Numbered from the stretch's first letter, positions 36,929 through 47,096 are shown. The stretch: DNA of 56,878 nucleotides from Pseudomonadota bacterium (GCA_018241185.1 JAFEEH010000230.1:1-56878), one strand, 5' to 3'. Numbers and translations are program-made. Notes: generated by a model not told the origin, from the letters alone.

Positions 36929-37606
36929 TCAGCCCGTGCCCCGCTCTTCGAGCACATAGCCCATCCCGCGGATGGTGTGCAGCAGCGGCTGCGCGAAGGG
37001 CACGTCGATCTTGCCCCGCAGGCGCTTGATGGCCACCTCGACCACGTTGGTGTTGCTGTCGAAGTTCATGTCCCACACCAGCTCGGCGATGGTGGTCTTG
37101 GACAGGATCTCGCCCTGGCGCCGCGCCAGCAGGGCCACCAGCGCGAACTCCTTGGCCGTGAGGTCGATGCGCTGGCCGCCGCGATGCACCTTGCGGCCGA
37201 TCAGGTCGACTTGCAGCTCGCCCACGCGCAGCAGCGTGGGCTCTTGCGCACGGCCGCGCCGCGTGAGCGCCTGCAGCCGCGCCAGCAGCTCGATGAAGGA
37301 AAAGGGCTTGACCAGGTAGTCGTCGGCCCCGCCCTGCAGGCCCTTCACGCGGTCTTCCACGCCGTCGCGCGCGGTGAGCATGATCACCGGCGTGCCCTTC
37401 ACGGCGCGCAGCGAGCGCAGCACCTCGAAGCCATCGAGCCCGGGCAGCATGGCGTCGAGCACGATCACGTCGAAGTCGTAGTGCACGGCCAGGTGCTGGC
37501 CATCGATGCCGTCGTGCGCCACGTCGACGGTGCAGCCCTGCTCCGTCAGGCCCTGGCGCAGGTAGTCGGCCGTCTTGCGCTCGTCCTCGACGATCAGCAC
37601 TCTCAT
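36929..37606 (-). CDS. CusR-type response regulator
   Basis: The 225-residue OmpR-family regulator has its acidic pocket at VEDE (6-9), phosphorylated Asp51 (VLDAMLPG), a conserved Lys in [13 protein letters not shown], and the winged-helix C-terminus [13 protein letters not shown]. The ATG overlaps the RND gene stop by 4 bp, so the regulator belongs to the efflux operon. The CusR-like palindrome TGACAAAGCTGTCA at 43800-43813, upstream of the first gene of the operon, suggests autoregulation. Confidence 0.92.
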   Translation of the reverse strand: MRVLIVEDERKTADYLRQGLTEQGCTVDVAHDGIDGQHLAVHYDFDVIVLDAMLPGLDGFEVLRSLRAVKGTPVIMLTARDGVEDRVKGLQGGADDYLVKPFSFIELLARLQALTRRGRAQEPTLLRVGELQVDLIGRKVHRGGQRIDLTAKEFALVALLARRQGEILSKTTIAELVWDMNFDSNTNVVEVAIKRLRGKIDVPFAQPLLHTIRGMGYVLEERGTG

Positions 37607-40600
37607 GGGTGGGCCGCCGCCTCCGGCGCCATCGGCACGGCGCCGCGGCGGCGCGCAGCGCGGGCCTCCTTGCGGCGCACGTACCAATGGTGCGCACGGT
37701 CCAGGTAGAGGTACACCACCGGGGTGGTGAAGAGCGTCAGCACCTGCGACAGGATCAACCCGCCCACCATGGCGTAACCCAGCGGCCGGCGCAGCTCGGA
37801 GCCTGCGCCGTGGCCCAGCATCAGCGGCAGGCCCGACAGCAGCGCGCACATGGTGGTCATCATGATCGGCCGGAAGCGCAGCAGGCAGGCTTCGAAGATC
37901 GCGTCGCGCGGGCTCATGCCCTTGTCGCGCTCGGCATGCAGCGCGAAGTCGACCATCATGATGCCGTTCTTCTTCACGATGCCGATGAGGAGGATGATGC
38001 CGATGAGCGCGATCACCGACAGATCGTAGCCGCCCGCCATCAGGATCAGCAATGCGCCCACGCCCGCCGAGGGCAGCGTCGACAGGATCGTCAGCGGGTG
38101 GATGTAGCTCTCGTACAGCAGCCCCAGCACGATGTACACCGCCACCAGCGCTGCGGCGATCAGGTAGGGCTGCGTGCGCAGCGACGCGCCGAAGGCCTGC
38201 GCCGTGCCCTGGAAGGTGCCGGTGAGCGTGGGCGGCACGCCCATCTCGGTCTGCGCCTTCTGAATCGCGTTCACCGCATCGCCCAGCGACACGCCCGGCT
38301 TGAGGTTGAAGGAGATGGTCACGGCCGGGAACTGGCCCTGGTGGTTGACGGCGAGGTAGCCGGTGCGCGTGGTGTCGATCTTCACGAAGGTCGACAGCGG
38401 GATCTGCTGGCCGGTGAGGGGCGAGGTCAGGAACAGCTTGTCGAACAGCTGCGGGTCCTTCTGCAGCGCGGGCGTCACTTCCAGCACCACGTTGTAGCTG
38501 TTGAGCTGCGTGAAGTACTGCGCCACCTGGCGCTGGCCGATGGCGTCGTACAGCGTCGCGTCCACCAGCGCGGGCGTGATGCCGTAGCTCGAGGCCTTCT
38601 CGCGGTCGATGGTCACGTTGGCCGTGGGTGCGGCGTTCTGCTGGTCGGAGGTGACGTCAGCCAGCTGCGGCAGGGCCTGCAGCTTCTCGACGATGCGCGG
38701 CGTCCAGTCGTTCAGCTCGGCCAGGTTGGTGTCCGTCAGCGTGTACTGGTACTGGGTGCGCGCCAGCCGGCCGCCGACGTTGATGTCCTGCCCCGCCTGC
38801 ATGTACAGCGTGATGCCCGGCACACGTGCCAGCCTGGGCCGCAGCCGCGCGATGATCTGGTCGGCGTTGGCCGTGCGGCCTTCGTCGAGGGGCTTGAGCG
38901 CGATGAAGAAGTTGCCCGCGTTGAAGGTGCTGGCACCGGCCTGCATGCCGAAAGTGGTGACGTCCGGGTCCTCGCGCACGATGTCGGCCAGCGCCAGCAT
39001 GCGCGCATGCATGGCCTCGGACGACGAATCCTGCCCCGCCACGGCGGAGCCGAAGATGAAGCCGGTGTCCTGCTGCGGGAAGAAGCCCTTGGGGATGACG
39101 ATGAACAGCACCACCGTGGCCGCGACCGTGGCCAGGAAGCTCATCAGCGTGGCGAAGGGATGGCGCAGCACCACCTCCAGGCCGCGCCGGTAGCCGCCCA
39201 GCATGGCGTCGAAGCCGCGCTCGAAGAGCTGGAACAGGCGGCCGTGCTTCTCGGTGCTGTGGCCGGTGGCGTCCTTGGGGTGGTTCTTGAGGAACTTGGC
39301 GCACAGCATCGGCGTGAGCGTGAGCGACACCAGCACCGACACCAGGATGGTGAGCGTGACCGTCACCGCGAACTCGCGGAACAGCCGCCCCACGATGCCA
39401 CCCATCAGCAGCAGCGGAATGAACACCGCCACCAGCGACACCGAGATCGACACGATGGTGAAGCCGATCTCGCTGGCGCCCTGCAGCGCCGCCTTCATCG
39501 GCGCCATGCCGTCCTCGATGTGGCGGTAGATGTTCTCCAGCATCACGATCGCATCGTCGACCACGAAGCCCACCGCGATGGTCAACGCCATGAGCGACAG
39601 GTTGTCCAGCGAGTAGCCCAGCACGTACATCACCGCCGACGTGCCCAGGATGGCGAGCGGCACCGTCACGCTGGGGATCAGCGTCACGGTGAGGTTGCGC
39701 AGGAAGACGAAGATGACTGCCACCACCAGGGCGATCGACAGGATGAGTGTGAACTCCACGTCCTTCACCGACGCGCGGATGGTCTGCGTGCGGTCGATGA
39801 TGGTGTCGACCTTCACGCTCGGCGGGATCGCCGCCTTGAGCTTGGGCAGCGCGGCCTGCACGCGGTCGACGGTCTCGATCACGTTGGCGCCGGGCATCTT
39901 GGTGATGGCCAGGGTGATGGCCGGGCCGCCCTGGATGCCGCTGTGCGCCGGTGCCGCGGCGCCCGGGAACGCCCAGGCCGCGATCTTGGCGTTCTCGGGC
40001 CCATCCACCGCCACGCCCACATCGCGCACGCGGATCGGCGCGCCGTTGCGCCAGGCCAGCACCATGTCGTTCCACGGGGCCGCCTTCAGGATCTGGTCGT
40101 TGGTGTAGACGTTGAAGGCCTGGCTCTTGCCATCGATGGTGCCGGTCGGCGCGCTGACGGTGGTGTTGGCGATCACGCCGCGGATGTCTTCCAGGCTGAG
40201 GCCCAGGCCCTTGATCTTGGCCGGATCGACCTGGATGCGCACGGCGGGCTTCTGCTGCCCGAACACGTTGACCAGGCCCACGCCCTCGATGCGCGAGATC
40301 TGCTGCGCCAGGATGTTCTCGGCGTAGTCGTCCACCTCGGTCATGGGCAGCACGTCGGAATGCACCGCGTACAGCAGCACCGGCGAGTCGGCCGGGTTGA
40401 TCTTGCGAAAGCTCGGCGGACTGGGCAGGTTCTTGGGCAACTGGCCGGTGGCGGCATTGATGGCCGACTGCGTGTCCAGTGCGGCGCCATCGATGTTGCG
40501 GTCCAGGTCGAACTGCAGCGTGATCTGCGTCAGCCCGAGCGAGCTGGTCGAGGTCATCTGCGACAGCCCCGGGATGAGCGAGAACTGCCGCTCCAGCGGC

Positions 40601-40794
40601 TGCGCCACGTTCGAGGCCATCGTCTCCGGGCTCGCACCGGGCAGCTTGCCGGTGACCTGCAGCGTCGGGAAGTCCACCTGCGGCAGCGGCGCCACCGGCA
40701 GCATCGGCCAGGCCACCAGCCCGATGAGCAGCAGCGCCACACCGAGCAGCGAGGTGCCGATGGGCCGCTGGATGAAGGGGGCCGAGATGCTCAT
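37603..40794 (-). CDS. RND efflux transporter, MdtB/HAE1-like
   Basis: The 1063-residue inner-membrane pump has the RND start [20 protein letters not shown], two periplasmic loops, and membrane blocks. The charged helix-4 motif [14 protein letters not shown] carries the proton-relay Asp pair. This is the HAE1/MdtB-MdtC group (drug and other organic compounds) rather than the metal HME group. It overlaps the membrane-fusion-protein gene before it and the regulator gene after it by 4 bp each. Although the regulators are of CusRS type, the pump sequence points to organic substrates. Confidence 0.93.
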   Translation of the reverse strand: MSISAPFIQRPIGTSLLGVALLLIGLVAWPMLPVAPLPQVDFPTLQVTGKLPGASPETMASNVAQPLERQFSLIPGLSQMTSTSSLGLTQITLQFDLDRNIDGAALDTQSAINAATGQLPKNLPSPPSFRKINPADSPVLLYAVHSDVLPMTEVDDYAENILAQQISRIEGVGLVNVFGQQKPAVRIQVDPAKIKGLGLSLEDIRGVIANTTVSAPTGTIDGKSQAFNVYTNDQILKAAPWNDMVLAWRNGAPIRVRDVGVAVDGPENAKIAAWAFPGAAAPAHSGIQGGPAITLAITKMPGANVIETVDRVQAALPKLKAAIPPSVKVDTIIDRTQTIRASVKDVEFTLILSIALVVAVIFVFLRNLTVTLIPSVTVPLAILGTSAVMYVLGYSLDNLSLMALTIAVGFVVDDAIVMLENIYRHIEDGMAPMKAALQGASEIGFTIVSISVSLVAVFIPLLLMGGIVGRLFREFAVTVTLTILVSVLVSLTLTPMLCAKFLKNHPKDATGHSTEKHGRLFQLFERGFDAMLGGYRRGLEVVLRHPFATLMSFLATVAATVVLFIVIPKGFFPQQDTGFIFGSAVAGQDSSSEAMHARMLALADIVREDPDVTTFGMQAGASTFNAGNFFIALKPLDEGRTANADQIIARLRPRLARVPGITLYMQAGQDINVGGRLARTQYQYTLTDTNLAELNDWTPRIVEKLQALPQLADVTSDQQNAAPTANVTIDREKASSYGITPALVDATLYDAIGQRQVAQYFTQLNSYNVVLEVTPALQKDPQLFDKLFLTSPLTGQQIPLSTFVKIDTTRTGYLAVNHQGQFPAVTISFNLKPGVSLGDAVNAIQKAQTEMGVPPTLTGTFQGTAQAFGASLRTQPYLIAAALVAVYIVLGLLYESYIHPLTILSTLPSAGVGALLILMAGGYDLSVIALIGIILLIGIVKKNGIMMVDFALHAERDKGMSPRDAIFEACLLRFRPIMMTTMCALLSGLPLMLGHGAGSELRRPLGYAMVGGLILSQVLTLFTTPVVYLYLDRAHHWYVRRKEARAARRRGAVPMAPEAAAHP

Positions 40795-42149
40795 GACTTG
40801 CTGCCCCCCGCCGCGCCGGTGCCCGCCGCGGGCGCCTCGCGCTGCGCGTCCTGCGTGCCGCCCGCGGACGCTGCCGGCTTGGCGTCGGCCACCGGCGCGC
40901 CTGGGGTCAGGCGGTACTGGCCGTCCGTCACCACGCGCTCGCCCTCGCTCAACCCCTTGGAGACGACCGACACGCCCTTTTCGCTGTTGCTGACCTCGAT
41001 GGGCTGAAGGCGCGCCTTGTGGTCGGCATCGACCACGTACGCGAACAGGCCCTGCTGCCCGCGCTGCACGGCCGCATCGGGCACCGTGATCGCGTCCTGC
41101 TGCACGCCGAGCACCAGGCGCGCATCGACCGACTGGCCCGGCCACAGCTTGTGCGCCGCATTCGGGAAGTGCGCCTTCATCGCGATGGTGCCGGTGGTGG
41201 TGTCGATCTGGTTGTTGAGCAGCGTCAGGCTGCCGGTGGCCAGCACCTCGCGCGTGGCGCGGTCGATGGCCTGCACCTGCAGCGGCGCGCCGCCGGCGTT
41301 GAGCGCGCGGTTGACCGACTGGAAGGCGCTTTCGGGCAGGGTGAACTGCACCGCGATGGGATCGATCTGGTTGATGACGATGAGCCCGTTGGCGTCGGCC
41401 GCGTGCACGATGTTGCCGGGATCCACCAGCCGTGCGCCGATGCGCCCCGAGATGGGCGCCGCGATGGTGGTGAAGCCCAGCTGCACGCGCGCCGCATTGA
41501 CCTGCGCGGCGTCGCTCTGCACGGCGGCGGAGAGCTGGCGCACCAGCGCGGTCTGGGTGTCGAGCTGCTGGCGGGTGGCCGCGTCTTCCTTGATGAGCTC
41601 GGTGTAGCGCTGCAGGTCGGCCCGCGCGTTGGCGAGCTGTGCCTCGTCCTTGGCCTGCACCGCCTGGGCCTGTTGCAGCTGGGCCTGGAAGGTGCGCGGG
41701 TCCAGGTGCGCGAGCAACTGGCCGGCCTTCACGTCCTGCCCTTCCTTGAACTCGACACGGTCGAGCTGGCCGTCGACCCGCGTGCGCACCGTGACCGAGG
41801 CGACCGGCAGCACACTGCCGACACCGGTCGCGGCGACCGGCATGTTCTGCTTCTTCACCACCGCCGTGTGCACTGGCACGGGCGGGACCTTGGTCGCGGT
41901 GGCAGGCGCGGCGGCCTGCGCTTCGCCCTGGCCGCCATGGCGCCAGCCGGGCCAGGCCACGAGCGCCAGGATGGCCACGGCCACGGCGCCCAGCGCAAGG
42001 CCCCGGCGGCTCACCGTACGTGTCCTACCCACTCCCGTTCGGGCTGAGCCTGTCGAAGCCTCGCGCGGCGCTTCGACAGGCTCAGCGTGAACGGGTTTTG
42101 ATTGTTCGTGCGCCGACATGGGTGAAAAGTCTTGATCGCTGTTGGACAT
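40791..42149 (-). CDS. Efflux periplasmic adaptor (membrane-fusion protein, MdtA-like)
   Basis: The 452-residue adaptor has a membrane anchor near residues 50-67, a lipoyl-type half (SVLPVASVTVRTRVDGQLDRVEFKEGQDVKAGQLL), a coiled-coil hairpin (about residues 150-210), and a second lipoyl half with GFTTIAAPISGRIG. The ATG at 42149 has a GGAG 8 bases upstream; an alternative ATG lies at 42167. Residues 19-38 (HAEPVEAPREASTGSARTG) are translated from a dispersed inverted repeat, so the cytoplasmic N-terminus appears to be an insertion-derived extension. Co-operon with the RND pump. Confidence 0.92.
   Translation of the reverse strand: MSNSDQDFSPMSAHEQSKPVHAEPVEAPREASTGSARTGVGRTRTVSRRGLALGAVAVAILALVAWPGWRHGGQGEAQAAAPATATKVPPVPVHTAVVKKQNMPVAATGVGSVLPVASVTVRTRVDGQLDRVEFKEGQDVKAGQLLAHLDPRTFQAQLQQAQAVQAKDEAQLANARADLQRYTELIKEDAATRQQLDTQTALVRQLSAAVQSDAAQVNAARVQLGFTTIAAPISGRIGARLVDPGNIVHAADANGLIVINQIDPIAVQFTLPESAFQSVNRALNAGGAPLQVQAIDRATREVLATGSLTLLNNQIDTTTGTIAMKAHFPNAAHKLWPGQSVDARLVLGVQQDAITVPDAAVQRGQQGLFAYVVDADHKARLQPIEVSNSEKGVSVVSKGLSEGERVVTDGQYRLTPGAPVADAKPAASAGGTQDAQREAPAAGTGAAGGSKS
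42036..42093. repeat. GGCTGAGCCTGTCGAAGC inverted repeat inside the adaptor gene
   Basis: The left arm (42036-42059) ends GGCTGAGCCTGTCGAAGC and the right arm (42070-42093) begins GCTTCGACAGGCTCAGC, separated by a 10-base GC-rich loop. The arms are nearly perfectly complementary over 24 bases. The repeat is in-frame and is translated as the N-terminal cytoplasmic stretch of the adaptor. An identical single arm occurs at 19957-19980. Confidence 0.82.
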
Positions 42150-42181
42150 GGAATGGCTCCGAGGCATCGGCAGGCGATGCG

Positions 42182-43735
42182 TCACTTCGCGGGGCTGGCG
42201 GCAGCAAGGGCGTCGGGGGCTATCGAGCCGGGCACGGCCTCGGCCGATGCCCGCGCCATCGCGGGCAACTGCGCCGCATCCCAGCCGCCGCCCAGCGCCT
42301 TGACCAGCGCCACGCTCGCCGCATAGCGCCGGCCCTGCAGCTGCAGCGCCGTGCGCTCGGCCGTGAGCGCCAGCGCCTGCGCGGTGATGACCGCCGTGTA
42401 GTTGGTGGTGCCGGCGCGGTACTGGCTCAGCAGCACGCGCACCGAATCGTTGGACGCGGCCACGGCCCGGTCCTGCGCCTGCTGCTCGTCGGCCAGCTGG
42501 TGCAGCGCGGCCAGGTTGTCCTCGACGTCCTGGAAGCCCGCCAGCACGGTCTGGCGGTAGCTCGCGGCCGCGGCATCGAAGGCGGCGCGCGCCTGGTCGA
42601 CCTTGGCGCTGCGCGCACCGGCGTCGAAGATCGTCTGCGCCAGCGCAAAGCCCAGCGACCACACCTTGTCGGGCGTGCGGGCCCAGGCCGTGAGGCCGGC
42701 ACCGGCAAAGCCGCCGCTCGCGCTGAGCGTGAAGTCGGGGTAATAGGCGGCGGTGGCCACGCCGATCTGCGTATTGGCCGCCGCGGCACGGCGCTCGGCC
42801 CCGGCAATGTCGGGGCGGCGCTCCAGCAGCTGCGAAGGCAGGCCAGGCGGCGCGACCGGCAGGTTCAGAGCCAGCGGTGCATCGGCAGCCAGCGGCGGCA
42901 GGCTGAACTCCACCGGCGTCTTGCCCAGCAGCACCGCCAGCGCATGCTCGAGCTGGCGCCGCGTGAGGTCGATGTCGATGGCCTGCGCCTCGGCCGAGGC
43001 CAGCGTGCTCTCGGCCAGCGCCACGTCGGAGCGCATCACCGTGCCGGCGCGGTACTGCGCCTGCGTGAGCCGCAGCGACTGGCGGTAGCCTTCCAGCGTG
43101 CGCGCATACAGCGCCTTCTGCCGGTCGTCGATGCGCAGCTGGATGTAGTCGTTGACCACCGCGGCCTGGATGCTCAGGCGCGCCGCGGCCAGGTCGGCCG
43201 CGCTGGCCTGGGCGCTGTCGCTGCCCGCCTCGACCGTGCGGCGCACGCGGCCCCACAGGTCGGGCTCCCAGGCGGCCTGCAGCGACCAGGCGTGCGTGTC
43301 GCCCAGCACCGACTGGCCGTTGCTCTTGCTGCGTCCCCGCCCGCCCGAGGCAGACAGGCCCACCGTCGGGTAGAAGGCCGCCGAGGCACCCTGCACCACC
43401 GCCTGCGCCTGGCGGTAGGCCGCGTCGGCCTGCTGCAGGGTCTGGTTGGCGGTCAGGGCCTGGGCGACCAGGGCATCGAGCTGCGGGTCGCCGAATTGCG
43501 ACCACCAGGGCGTGTGGGCATCGGGCAGCGCGGGCGCCGCCGGGCGCCAGGGGCCGTCCTCCTTGAAGGCGGGCAGCGACGCACCCGCCGCCACCGTGGG
43601 ACGCTGGTAGTCGGGGCCGACCGCGCAGCCGGCCAGAGCCAGCAGGGCCGCGGCGGCGGCAGCGACCAGGAAGCCCCGTCCGTTGGCATACCGATGGGGA
43701 GCCCGTGTGGCGGGCCTTGAATGAAGGGCAGGCAT
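42182..43735 (-). CDS. NodT-family outer-membrane efflux lipoprotein
   Basis: The 517-residue protein has a lipobox (LLALAGC, Cys37) and the outer-membrane factor layout: CAVGPDYQRPTV, WWSQFGDPQLDALV, two duplicated helical/strand halves, RRPDIAGAERRAAAANTQIGVA. The start at 43735 was chosen because it leads directly into the signal peptide. It is the first gene of the OMF-MFP-RND-regulator operon; 32 bp separate it from the adaptor start. A CusR-like palindrome lies about 65 bp upstream. It forms the outer-membrane channel of the tripartite pump. Confidence 0.92.
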   Translation of the reverse strand: MPALHSRPATRAPHRYANGRGFLVAAAAAALLALAGCAVGPDYQRPTVAAGASLPAFKEDGPWRPAAPALPDAHTPWWSQFGDPQLDALVAQALTANQTLQQADAAYRQAQAVVQGASAAFYPTVGLSASGGRGRSKSNGQSVLGDTHAWSLQAAWEPDLWGRVRRTVEAGSDSAQASAADLAAARLSIQAAVVNDYIQLRIDDRQKALYARTLEGYRQSLRLTQAQYRAGTVMRSDVALAESTLASAEAQAIDIDLTRRQLEHALAVLLGKTPVEFSLPPLAADAPLALNLPVAPPGLPSQLLERRPDIAGAERRAAAANTQIGVATAAYYPDFTLSASGGFAGAGLTAWARTPDKVWSLGFALAQTIFDAGARSAKVDQARAAFDAAAASYRQTVLAGFQDVEDNLAALHQLADEQQAQDRAVAASNDSVRVLLSQYRAGTTNYTAVITAQALALTAERTALQLQGRRYAASVALVKALGGGWDAAQLPAMARASAEAVPGSIAPDALAAASPAK

Positions 43736-43786
43736 GGCGTGACTCGTTCCGTCCGTGCCAATGTAGGAAGCAAGCCCGGACGCCAC

Positions 43787-43815
43787 GCTGACAGCAGGAT
43801 GACAAAGCTGTCAGC
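43787..43815. promoter_or_regulatory. CusR-like operator upstream of the efflux operon
   Basis: TGACAAAGCTGTCA at 43800-43813 differs by one base from the palindrome TGACAANNTTGTCA bound by E. coli CusR. It lies inside a longer repeat, GCTGACAGC (43787-43795) with GCTGTCAGC (43807-43815). The efflux operon encodes a CusR-type regulator, so this is probably its autoregulatory site. The rest of 43736-43960 holds promoter DNA and one 17-bp repeat. Confidence 0.62.
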
Positions 43816-43871
43816 TGGCGGGAATTTATGAGCGAAATCGGGCTCCAGCGCCCGCGGGACGGGCGCGAGCA

Positions 43872-43888
43872 GCTATTAATTCGATAGC
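43872..43888. repeat. 17-bp GCTA-N8-ATAGC palindromic repeat, copy 5
   Basis: GCTATTAATTCGATAGC is preceded by GGGCTCCAGCGCCCGCGGG. It lies between the divergent efflux operon and the MurA-like gene, 73 bp before the latter's start. Confidence 0.75.
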
Positions 43889-43960
43889 GCCTCGGAGGCA
43901 GGCGCCGTCCGCGGCTCGCCATGCGGACATCCCGCGGGGCCGGGCGTACAGTCGGCGCCC

Positions 43961-45262
43961 ATGTCCAACCTCATCGTCCACGGCGGCACGCCGCTCGCCG
44001 GCCGCATCGTCCCGTCGGCCAACAAGAACGCCGTCCTGCCCATCCTCTGCGCCACGCTGCTCACGCCCGACCCGCTGCGGCTGGTGGGGGTGCCCGACAT
44101 CACCGACGTGCGCAAGATCCTCGACATCTTCCGCACCCTCGGCAGCGAGGTGCGCTGGGACCAGGCCGGCGGCGTGCTCGAGCTGCAGCACCGCGCCACC
44201 ACCTTCGACCCCGCCCTGCACCGCCTGCCCGAGGAGATGCGCTCGTCGATCATGCTGGTGCCGCCACTGCTGGCGCGCTTCGGCGTCGCGCGGCTGGAGG
44301 ACAACGTCAAGGGCTGCACCCTGGGCGTTCGCGAGATCGATCCGCACGTCGAGGTGTTCCGCCATTTCGGCGGCGAGGTCGAGCGCGCCGAGGGCTCGCT
44401 CATCGTGCGCCGCCGCGGCGAGTTGGTGCCCGTGCACCACTGGCTGGACTACGCGTCGGTCACCACCACCGAGAACTTCGTGCTCTGCGCCGCCGCGGCG
44501 CCTGGCCGCTCGACCCTGACCAACGCCGCCTGCGAACCGCACGTGCAGGAGTTCTGCCGTTTCATGGCCATGATGGGCGCGCGCATCGAAGGCATCGGCA
44601 CCTCGCGCCTGGTGGTCGACGGCGGCGCGCCGCTGCATGGCGGCGAGTTCCGCTTCGACGAGGACTTCCACGAGATCACCACCTTCCTCGCGCTCGGCGC
44701 CATCACCGGCGGCGATGTGGTCGTGCGCAACTCGGCGCCCGACAACTTTCCATTGATCGACCGCACCTTCGCCAAGTTCGGCGTGCGCATCGAGCACGCC
44801 GACGGCTGGTCGCGCGCGCACCGCGCGGGGCCGCTGCAGGTGCAGACGCCCTTCACGCCCAACACCTTGACCAAGGTCGAGGCCGCGCCCTGGCCTTACT
44901 TTCCGGTCGACTTGCTGCCCATCTTCATCGCGCTGGGCGTGAGCGCGCAGGGCAACGCGATGTTCTGGAACAAGGTCTACGACGGCGCCCTGGGCTGGAC
45001 CGGCGAGCTGTCGAAGTTCGGCGCGCACGTGTACGCGTCGGACCCGCACCGCATCGTGACCTTCGGCGGCCACCTGCTCACGCCCGCCGTGGTCGAGAGC
45101 CCGTACATCATCCGCGTGGCCATCGCGCTCTTCATGGTCGCGGCCAGCATCGAGGGCCGCTCGGAAATCCAGCACGCCACGCCGATCCGGCGCGCGCACC
45201 CGCGCTTCGTGGAGAACCTGCAGAGCCTCGGCGCGCGGGTGGAGTGGGCGGCGGAGGATTGA
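43961..45262 (+). CDS. UDP-GlcNAc enolpyruvyl transferase paralogue (MurA-like)
   Basis: The 433-residue protein has the EPT fold and the main MurA residues: Lys22-Asn23 (SANKNAVLPIL), active-site Cys119 (VKGCTLGVREIDPHV), Asp in FPVDLLPIF, and Arg in SPYIIRVAIALFMVAASIEGRSEI. The general sequence is divergent from housekeeping MurA, which normally has GGCAIGARPVDLH and lies with hisG/murB-type genes. Here it stands alone beside an efflux operon. It may be a second MurA or an enzyme using a related UDP-sugar. The Cys would make it fosfomycin-sensitive in principle. Confidence 0.82.
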   Translation: MSNLIVHGGTPLAGRIVPSANKNAVLPILCATLLTPDPLRLVGVPDITDVRKILDIFRTLGSEVRWDQAGGVLELQHRATTFDPALHRLPEEMRSSIMLVPPLLARFGVARLEDNVKGCTLGVREIDPHVEVFRHFGGEVERAEGSLIVRRRGELVPVHHWLDYASVTTTENFVLCAAAAPGRSTLTNAACEPHVQEFCRFMAMMGARIEGIGTSRLVVDGGAPLHGGEFRFDEDFHEITTFLALGAITGGDVVVRNSAPDNFPLIDRTFAKFGVRIEHADGWSRAHRAGPLQVQTPFTPNTLTKVEAAPWPYFPVDLLPIFIALGVSAQGNAMFWNKVYDGALGWTGELSKFGAHVYASDPHRIVTFGGHLLTPAVVESPYIIRVAIALFMVAASIEGRSEIQHATPIRRAHPRFVENLQSLGARVEWAAED

Positions 45263-45286
45263 GGACTCGCCGCGCGCGCGACGACT

Positions 45287-46219
45287 TCAGTCCGTCGGGG
45301 GATAGGCGGACTCGCACAGCGCCCGCACCTGCGCGCGCAGCCAGCGCTGGGCCGGCTCCCGGTCCAGGCGCGGGTGCCAGATGGCCGCGACGGTGAACGC
45401 GGGCACCGGCACGGGCAGCTCGAAGTGGCGCAAGCCTTGCGCCGCGGCGTGGTCCGGCGCGAAAGTGTTACTCACGCAGGACAGGGGAATGACCGCCAGC
45501 AGGTCCGAATGCCGGACGACCTGCATGGCGTTCGTATAGGCCGGAACGACCATCCGCGCCTGCCGCTGCATGCCCTGCGACGCCAGGGCGAGGTCCACCG
45601 GGTGGTCCATCTCGCCGCTACGCGATGTGAGCACGTGGCCACTGGATGCGTATTGCTCGGCGCTCAGGCCCGCCGGCCCGAGCAGTGGATGGTTCGCACG
45701 GCACACGCCGACATAGCGGTCGCGCAGGAGCCTGCGCGTGCGCAGCTCGGGTGCAGCCGTCCGCACGGTGCCGATCTCCAGGTCGATCGCGCCTTCGCGC
45801 AGTGGCTGGGCGTCCCAGTCCGGCTTGAGGACGAAACGCAGGCGTACCCGGGGCGCGGCGCGCTCGATGCGGGCCAGTAAAGCCGCCCCCAGCAGGTCGA
45901 CGAAACCCTCTCCGGCGCGAAGGGTGAAAGTGCGGTCGAGTGCGGCAGCATCGAAGCGAGGGTCGGCCGGCGCCAGCACGGCCTGTGCCGAGCGGGCCAG
46001 CTCCGGCACGCGCCGGCTCAGCTGCTCGGCATGCGGCGTCAGCACGAGCTGCCGGCCGGCCTGCAGCAACAGTCGGTCGCCGGTGACTTCGCGCAACCGC
46101 GTGAGGGTGCGGCTCATCGCGGACACGCTCAGGCCCAGGCGGCGGGCGGCGCCGGTCACGCTGCGCTCGGACAGCAGCGCGTCCAGCGCCACCAGGAGGT
46201 TGAGGTCGATGGCTGGCAT
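45287..46219 (-). CDS. LysR-family transcription regulator
   Basis: The 310-residue regulator has a typical N-terminal helix-turn-helix (DLNLLVALDALLSERSVTGAARRLGLSVSAMSRTLTRLRE) and a substrate-binding domain beginning FTLRAGEGF. It is divergent from the short-chain dehydrogenase gene at 46355, with 135 bp between them. The usual LysR arrangement predicts that it controls that gene and itself. The inducer is unknown. A short repeat GCACG-N7-CGTGC at 46263-46279 in the shared region is a possible but unproven site. Confidence 0.92.
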   Translation of the reverse strand: MPAIDLNLLVALDALLSERSVTGAARRLGLSVSAMSRTLTRLREVTGDRLLLQAGRQLVLTPHAEQLSRRVPELARSAQAVLAPADPRFDAAALDRTFTLRAGEGFVDLLGAALLARIERAAPRVRLRFVLKPDWDAQPLREGAIDLEIGTVRTAAPELRTRRLLRDRYVGVCRANHPLLGPAGLSAEQYASSGHVLTSRSGEMDHPVDLALASQGMQRQARMVVPAYTNAMQVVRHSDLLAVIPLSCVSNTFAPDHAAAQGLRHFELPVPVPAFTVAAIWHPRLDREPAQRWLRAQVRALCESAYPPTD

Positions 46220-46354
46220 GACGCGAGCATAGACACGCGGGAAAAGCGCGACGAGGTGTGGCGCACGACGCAAGCGTGCATTGCAGGCTGTGCGTCTGGT
46301 GCCGGCCGCGCCAGCCGCCCAGAATGGCCGCAACGCATCCATCAGGAGCCCCGC

Positions 46355-47068
46355 ATGCCGACATCAAACTCACCCATCCCCTCGATCCTGCTCGTCGGCG
46401 CCTCCCGCGGCCTGGGCCATGCCATGGCGGCCGAACTGGTGGGAAGGGGCTGGCACGTGGTCGGCACCGTCCGCAGCCCGAAGGCCCGGACGCAGCTGCA
46501 CGACTTGGCCGCCGCCCACCGCACGCAGGTCGAGATCGAGACGCTGGATATCACCCGCCCCGACGAGGTGCAGGCGCTGGCCGATCGCCTCTCGGGCCGC
46601 CGCTTCGATGTGCTTTTCGTCAACGCCGGCACGACCAACCCGGACCCGACGCAGACCATCGGCGAGGTGTCGACCCAGGACTTCGTGGACCTCATGGTCA
46701 CCAACGCGCTCAGCCCCATGCGGGTGGTCGAGCAACTCGGGCACCTGGTGTCGCCCGACGGGCTCATCGGCGTCATGTCTTCGGGCCAGGGCAGCATCTC
46801 CGACAACGAGAGCGGCCAGCGCGAGCTCTACCGCGGCACCAAGGCCGCACTCAACCAGTTCATGCGCAGCTTCGCCGCCCGGCAAGCCGAAACGCCGCGT
46901 GCGCTCCTGCTCATGGCACCGGGCTGGGTTCGCACCGAGCTGGGCGGGCCGGAGGGGCGCCTGAGCATCGAGGAGAGCGTGCCGAAGGTGGTCGACGTGC
47001 TCCTGGCCAAGCGGTCGCGGCCCGGCCTGGAATACCTCGACTACCTGGGACGGACCGTCCGGTGGTGA
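46355..47068 (+). CDS. Short-chain dehydrogenase/reductase
   Basis: The 237-residue SDR has the cofactor motif LLVGASRGLGHAMA (about residues 12-25), VNAGT in place of NNAG, and an active-site region with MSSGQGSISDNESGQRELYRGTKAALNQF, containing Ser, Tyr and Lys. It is preceded by an AGGAG site. It is divergent from a LysR regulator that probably controls it. The substrate cannot be inferred. The next gene is convergent and 28 bp away. Confidence 0.87.
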   Translation: MPTSNSPIPSILLVGASRGLGHAMAAELVGRGWHVVGTVRSPKARTQLHDLAAAHRTQVEIETLDITRPDEVQALADRLSGRRFDVLFVNAGTTNPDPTQTIGEVSTQDFVDLMVTNALSPMRVVEQLGHLVSPDGLIGVMSSGQGSISDNESGQRELYRGTKAALNQFMRSFAARQAETPRALLLMAPGWVRTELGGPEGRLSIEESVPKVVDVLLAKRSRPGLEYLDYLGRTVRW

Positions 47069-47096
47069 GGACGGCCCGCACGCGCCGGCCGGCGGG

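Noticed and set aside
37609-41007. An 1132-residue frame on the plus strand
   Set aside because: Shadow of the RND pump and adaptor genes; very rich in His, Gln and Arg, not protein-like.
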